In this document: positions 58,550 through 64,000 of the stretch, one piece after another | Position numbering within the stretch: position 1 is the stretch's first letter | How the letters are laid out: each line of letters starts with the position of its first letter | From: Leptasterias polaris | Lineage: Eukaryota; Echinodermata; Asteroidea; Forcipulatida; Asteriidae | Direction of reading: 5' to 3' | Assembly: GCA_037783415.1 (NCBI GenBank) | Contig: JAZGTN010000007.1 | Coordinates: 6,779,501-6,843,500, forward strand | DNA length: 64,000 bases | Notes under the pieces: generated by a model | Told to the model about the DNA's origin: nothing | Databases searched by the model: none | Seen by the model: only the letters and a program-made list of their open reading frames with translations | Position numbers and translations under genes: made by a program

Positions 58550-59490
58550 AATAGATAAATTGCTGCAGTCACTTTTTCTTTGCTATCGGTCGGGAGCTTC
58601 CCTTTAATTTACATACCGATATTTTGCGCCATCGTGATTTATTTACACAACATTTATTTTTAGTGTAATTTAGTAACGCAAAAAACCAATATATAGTACA
58701 CAAATTATTATTATTATTTTTTTTTTCTCTTCCCCTCTCCCTCCTAATCAAGGTGTACTTGTGGACACTGCGTCATCCAACAACTTGTAGCAAACTGAAT
58801 GTGACAGGTAATGGGGATAGACATATGATACAGAGAGATGTTGTAGCCAGATGAGTGGTATGAATCCGTTTTGCATACTGTACAGCTCAATATCGGAGAA
58901 GGGGGTGTACAGGGAACAGTTGACCGGTAAGTATGTGAAGACAAAAGTTATTGTTAAAACTCTCAATTTTTATTACCAGGTTGAACAAAATACATTATTA
59001 TTTAGAATGTGATTATAAAAAAATTATATTACACAGATTGAGGGAAACCTACAACTGTCCCTCCATTTTTTTAATTATTGTTTAATAAATAGCGAGAAAC
59101 TGTGTGTATACAGTATTGAGTTTCCTCAACTGGTACTGATTTGTTCCATATTTATATTTTTCATTAATCTCCAGGAAATATCGACAGGTGGCTTATCGTC
59201 AAGGCAAAAGATGGGGTTGGGTATATTTGGGAAGATTCAACCGTGTTCCACTTTCATCCTGTGTAGTGAATACAATCTGACAGCTGTACCCAAACCCAGA
59301 TGGTACATAAAGTTTTCAGCTAACCTGAACTCGATTAAATGTTGTCTTGCTTTACCCTGTGGCTGCACTTTTCATGATAATGTATTTCTTCAAAAATATT
59401 TTGCTTTTTAGTTTACCAACATATAATGTAAACACAAGAAATTGTATGTGCTTGTTTGATTGAGGAATTCTTCCTTGTGAATCCTGTTCA
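58550..59490. other. Gene-free stretch
   Basis: No supported gene or repeat; short frames on both strands lack context. Confidence 0.35.
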
Positions 59491-59493
59491 TAG

Positions 59494-59740
59494 CCCAATT
59501 TCATGGCTCGGCTTACCATCGTACTGATCTGCGCTTGCAATCGCCATTCTCCGCTTACTAAGCAAGCGCGAATTTCTGCGCTAGCTGTGTAAGCGTAGAA
59601 TGCCTAGTAACGTGGACTACGCAAGTGCACATGCAAACATTCCCTGCTTACCTGTAAAATACGCTTGACGTAAGCGTGGAATTCCATGCTTCTGCAAGCG
59701 GCGATTCTTGGCTTACGGTAAGCAGAGCCACGAAATTGGG
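59494..59740. mobile_element. 247-bp inverted-repeat element (MITE)
   Basis: Termini cccaatttcatggctcggc (left, 59494) and its near-complement gagccacgaaattggg (right, ending 59740) are about 24 bp with two or three mismatches. The interior repeats cgcttac / gtaagcg words on both strands. The tetramer CATA lies one or two bases outside each end and may be a target duplication. Confidence 0.75.
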
Positions 59741-59744
59741 TCCA

Positions 59745-61420
59745 TATCGTAACATTATCCCTACTGGCTTTCAAATAAATTTCCAGAGGTTGAAATTAAA
59801 TTTAACTTTACAGCAGTAGCCCACAGTGCTAGTCAAGTCAAATTGTTACAGTTCCTCATCTAATGAATATGGAGTTTTGTATTTTGTACATTTTTCACTC
59901 AAAGTCGTGTACTAAAGTGTAGTGATCAACTTTTAATTTTCAACTGTTTATTAGAAAGAAAACAAAATAAATTGAAAGAGTCAATAAAATTTGCTAATGA
60001 GCCACAGAATCTGTTTCATAATTTACGTACTCCTTTAGATTGTCCTTCTCAGCCTTCTATACACAACCAACTTTGTTTAATCCCATTAGTCGAGAAACTC
60101 TCTTTGTTATCCCAAATTCTGATCAAGACTAGGAGAACAACGTTTCATGTTTCCTAATATATTCCGATAGTGCCGTTGATGTTGAGGGTTCAGCCACATA
60201 GATGTAGGTCCAGCCGTTGATATCCAGATGTTGATGGATCAATTGTTTCTCCAGTCTTGATGATTGCCATTAGCATCTAAAAATGCAAAATATTCCATTG
60301 AAAACAATTAAAATTAGGTTTTTATTTTATTTGTATTTTTATTTATCAGTATTTGTAATTATTTTATTTATTTATTATTAAATCAAACAATTTTTTTTTT
60401 GGGGGTGGAGGCAGAGGGGAATTAATTTGGAAAGGGGGATCAATCCACTCACACTATTTCAGTTGTCATTTATGACCAATAATAATTTCTTTTGAGCATT
60501 GCATGTCATTTCATTTGTTAAACAAACATTTCGATTGGATTGGGCACCCATCTATTTTTTGTTTTCTTAAAACTGCCCATGTCTAAAATTCACGGTGGTA
60601 GTTGTAGGCAAATAAAGGATCAATGAGGGAAAAGCTCGCCACTTCTATTTGTTATAGGCATATCCCATTGTTTATTGACATGACGACGAACACATGACCG
60701 GTTAATATGTACGTGTACATGTACAGTGTACACGTCAAGCACGGTTTCGCCCGGTATCCGGACATCACAGATTTTCCGCCCATGCCCGCGGTAGCCGGAA
60801 ACTTCGGCGTCTTTCTCTCCCAAACGTTTCCTACCAACCACTTAATAACCTTAACACACTTACCAGTGGGTTTTAGCTTTCCATATTCGTCCGATTGGCC
60901 CTTTCACTGTCTGTCTTTTCGTCTGTTTTCCTTGATCGCGTTGTGTCAGTTTATGTGGAGCCTTCAGTGTGTGTGGGCGAAGTATCCATAACACAGTCAT
61001 CGTCGGTAAACTACACTTTCAAAACGCTGAAGTTGGATCGCGTTTAAGTTTACAAAATGTTCCCATTCCTTCATGAATAGCAGAATCAGCTGGAAGTTTT
61101 TGGAATCTGAGGTTAGGAATTTATTACTTCTCTTTATGCAACCTCCAATGCACCCGATTTTGGTATTTTAAAGTCTCATTTACACTTCACCAGCTAGGGG
61201 TCTGCTTTTCTTCAGGCCTTCGCTGCATTGTTTACACGCACTTGGTCGGTGATTGCGCAATATCACCAGCAACCTAATCCCCCGTGTGACGTCATGATTG
61301 TTATAACCAATCAAACGCCCTCGACGGCCAAATGCTTTCAAGTTTTGCAAATCCCCAATAATGACCCTTTTTTTTGATGCGATATTACAAAAAAAGTGTA
61401 AACCCAAATAAGTTCACTTA
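59745..61420. other. No confirmed gene
   Basis: On the minus strand a good donor (CACTG|GTAAGTG, about 60868) follows an open stretch rich in Lys/Arg, and a GC-balanced frame lies at 60620-60841; neither has a recognisable product. 61180-61420 has a TGACGTCA word and a ccaatcaaacg word and joins directly onto the LINE fragment. Confidence 0.35.
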
Positions 61421-61424
61421 CTCA

Positions 61425-62889
61425 TTAAACAGTAGTCTGATATAATGTCTGCAAGATGTATAATAGTTTGTGCTTTCTCAAAAATCGCTCTAGTGACACT
61501 TTAACGATCCATAAAATCAAAGATGAACCAACTCCTGTAGCCTTACATGGGTTAATTTGTTTAAATTGTTTAACCACTTCCCATGTGTTGATGGTGATTT
61601 GCTGCATTTGAGTGCTGGGCAGTAGTGATAATTGTTCCGAAATCTGTTCTCTTTGGTCATTGGTATCAAAGCGACCAAAACAATTGTTCAGTTCATTGGC
61701 TGCTTTATGATGGTCTGAGCTGAGAAAATTTACATTCTTTTCCTTTTTAGAAAACCCTGTGATGTTCTGAATGCAACGCCAAGCATCTCTTGAGTTATTA
61801 GAGCGGAAGCGGCTATGTAACTTCTCCCTGTATTCTTTATTGGCCTTCTTAATTTCAGATGAGAGTTTGTGTTTTAGCCTTTTAAGTTTATGTTGATCTT
61901 GATCCCTGAAAGCCTGTCGCTTCTGTTCAAGTAGTGATTTTAATGATTTTGTTAACCACGGCTTACTGTTTGGGTAAACATTCACTATCTTAGTCGGCAC
62001 ATGGAGATCCTCACAGAAAGATACATAACTGTTGATAATATCAGTAGCTTCATCAATATTACCTGCTGAATCCAGTAATGTGTTCCAATTTGTGATGTCA
62101 AAACATGTCTGGAGGGTGTCGATGACATCACTGTTCCACACTTTAACAGATCTCTTGACAGGTTTTTCTGTTTTTAATTTCTGACGGTATTTGGGCAAAA
62201 GGGTTACCATGTTGTGATCAGAGGCCCCAATACCCGGGCGGATGAGTGCCTTGTAAGCATTCTTAACAGAGCAGTAGCAACGATCCAAAATGTTCCTGCC
62301 TCTTGTAGCACTGTCAACACATTGTGAGTAATGAGGTAAAACATGTTCTAAATTACAGTGATTAAAGTCGCCCAGAATGATTTTAGGCGAGTCTGGAGAT
62401 GAGGTCTCAGCTGCTTGTACTGCGTTGTAGATTAAACCAGCCGCATCATCGTCATTTGAGTCTGGAGCAATATACACCAGGAAAATGTGTACTTGGTTGA
62501 ACTCCCGAGGCAGATAGAATGGCCTGCATGTCAGACACAGAAGTTCTAAATTTGGGCTGGAAATCGTAGTTTTAACTTGAAAATTGTTGCACCATAGACG
62601 ATTGATATACATGCAGACACCCCCACCTCTCTGTTTCCCGGTCTCAATAACAGAACGGTCATGACGAACAAGATGAAAGCCATCAATATCTATTACGTCA
62701 CTTGGAATGTCTGGGTTTAGCCATGTTTCAGTTAAACACAAAAGACTTGTGTTTTTGTACTCGAAGCTATATTTGGTAAGAGCCCGAATTTCATCAATTT
62801 TGTTGGAGATTGAACGTACATTTCCCAAAGTTAACCCTTTCAGTACCAACACATATTTGCAGCTAATGCACTGGTGACCAGAGACATTT
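61425..62889 (-). pseudogene. LINE (L2/CR1-group-like) endonuclease fragment lacking RT
   Basis: The frame is open from 62889 down to the stop at 61425 but has no early ATG (the 475-residue reading starts at a GTG). From that GTG: an APE-type endonuclease with LGNVRSISNK (9-18), TETWL (41-45), GDFN (161-164) and SDH (211-213), then a basic linker (KRLKHKLSSEIKKANKEYRE) and the pre-RT motif FKQINPCKATG ending about residue 440. There the similarity stops (about 61533) and 35 unrelated residues follow. The reverse transcriptase is absent. LINE copies normally lose the 5' end, so a 3' loss implies later deletion or replacement by other repeat DNA. The clade is judged from motif wording only. Confidence 0.85.
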
Positions 62890-62899
62890 TATTCACAGG

Positions 62900-63883
62900 G
62901 CCACTTGGTGACCAACACAAATTTGGAAAGATTGAGGTTACAGCGCCTCTCACAAGGCAGATTGGGGTTAGCCTAGGTCCTAGTAACATAATGGAAGTTG
63001 TAAAAGCAAGCAATTAAATTACTGTTTCCTGTGGCATATTGCCTTTGACTAAATCATTGCCTTTAACATATATTGAAGGTTTGGTATTATTACCACTAAA
63101 TACCCAATTGAGTAGTTTAAATGTGAAATATTACAATTTGTAAAGTTGCTGTTCATACCAATCTGCATGAAAATTATTGAGCTAGGAAAATTTGTTTCTG
63201 AAACTTTAAATAAACATAAGGTTTTAATAATATAATTTCGAAACACCATCCCCCCCCCCCCCCCAACCCGCCACAATGTTGGAAACTTTGGTTGAGCCTC
63301 ACAGATACTGGGGGTTGGTGACTATACCCATGTTATCAGGATAATTATAGTGCATCAATTGGTTAAGGCGGCCATTTCCAGTTTTGGCAAAGTTGTTTAA
63401 GAAACCTAAAATAAACAGAAGGTTTTAACGCGCTCATAGGATTCCATAAACAAGAGAGTTTAGATTACGCACAATATGACTTGGAAATAAATTACTGCTA
63501 AAAGCCAAACTATTATGTGTTACCACATTTAATGACAAAGAAGGAACTCACATAAAATAACTTAAAATATTGGCACTTTCAAAATGGTAGCCAATCAATT
63601 TGGTTTTGGCCCGTATCTCCGTGTACGAGCCTCACAGATAACGTAACTTTTTGCAATGTATTCAGGATGAAGGAACCCAATGAGACCAAATACACAAATG
63701 GTGGTTCAGTTGCTTAAGGCGGCCATTTTGATTATTATTAAATTTGTTTCTGAAACAAAAAAAAAATATATTTTTTAATCCAAACTATTATTTGTTACCA
63801 CATTAATGACAAAGAAGGAACTCACATTAAATAACATTATATATAGCCAAAGTGCTATACTTGTACTTTCAAACCACCATCCT

Positions 63884-63914
<31 letters not shown>

Positions 63915-64000
63915 ACCCGCATCAATGTAGGAAAGTTGGATTAGCGCTCATAGGATTCACCGGTATTGAACATTCAATATTGCCTAAAATAAACAAAATA
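62900..64000. repeat. Degenerate repeats with long C tracts
   Basis: Blocks recur at uneven spacing: ccaaactattat.tgttacc with aatgacaaagaaggaactca (63507 and 63780), ggttaaggcggccattt (63361 and 63711), aaatttgtttctgaaac (63188 and 63740) and accaccatcc with a C run (63244 and 63876; the second about 31 C). It seems a rearranged 300-600-bp unit, running off the window. Confidence 0.6.

Noticed and set aside
60620..60991. Minus-strand exon ending at a GTAAGTG donor
   Set aside because: Donor is good, but competing frames on both strands and lack of any recognisable product leave it unsupported.

Overview
The window reads as AT-rich, intron-containing animal DNA, most likely from a marine invertebrate deuterostome; an echinoderm such as a sea star is my best guess. 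The basis is the presence of class A receptors, a DUF3431-type protein encoded across a very large intron, Penelope-like and L2/CR1-like retroelements, tRNA-derived SINEs and many short inverted-repeat elements. Nothing suggests operons or prokaryotic genes. Species assignment is inference. Real coding sequence is sparse, and nearly all other short open frames are accidental.

Genes. (1) A two-exon gene on the + strand, exon 1 at 27852-28014 and exon 2 at 47037-47683, encodes a type II membrane protein of about 269 residues with a DUF3431-like domain. The exons join in phase 1 across a 19-kb intron. (2) A single-exon class A GPCR lies at 52679-53653, directly downstream of a small inverted-repeat element that carries two full CRE sites. 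(3) An isolated first coding exon of another GPCR (N-terminus plus TM1) lies at 23411-23573; no later exons were found. (4) Exon-like fragments of an unrecognised minus-strand gene lie at 51.2-52.1 kb, and a signal-peptide ORF lies at 50.6-50.85 kb. (5) Retroelement remnants include a Penelope-like element (18133-20248) with GIY-YIG domain and target-site duplication, and a LINE endonuclease missing its reverse transcriptase (61.4-62.9 kb).

Layout. 1-18 kb: mostly unannotated AT-rich DNA with two SINEs, a small MITE, a two-copy tandem duplication and an exon-shaped 142-bp direct repeat. 18-22 kb: Penelope-like element, then an element with an internal ~27-bp minisatellite. 22-25 kb: degenerate repeats around the orphan GPCR exon. 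25-27 kb: an element whose 5' part is a tandem array of 30-nt hairpins and whose 3' end looks Helitron-like. 27.85-47.7 kb: the DUF3431 gene, whose intron holds a 12-kb TTAA-flanked inverted-repeat structure enclosing seven 1.27-kb tandem units, a second and third copy of the hairpin element, and a second minisatellite element. 48-55 kb: fragments and the GPCR. 55-58 kb: a 160-bp near-perfect palindrome and a third minisatellite element. 59-64 kb: a MITE, the LINE fragment and degenerate C-tract repeats.

Most notable: the seven 1.27-kb units alternate strictly between two variants (A-B-A-B-A-B-A) at two independent sites, a dimeric higher-order array. It is flanked by 483-bp direct repeats and then by 230-bp inverted repeats ending at TTAA, all inside one intron.
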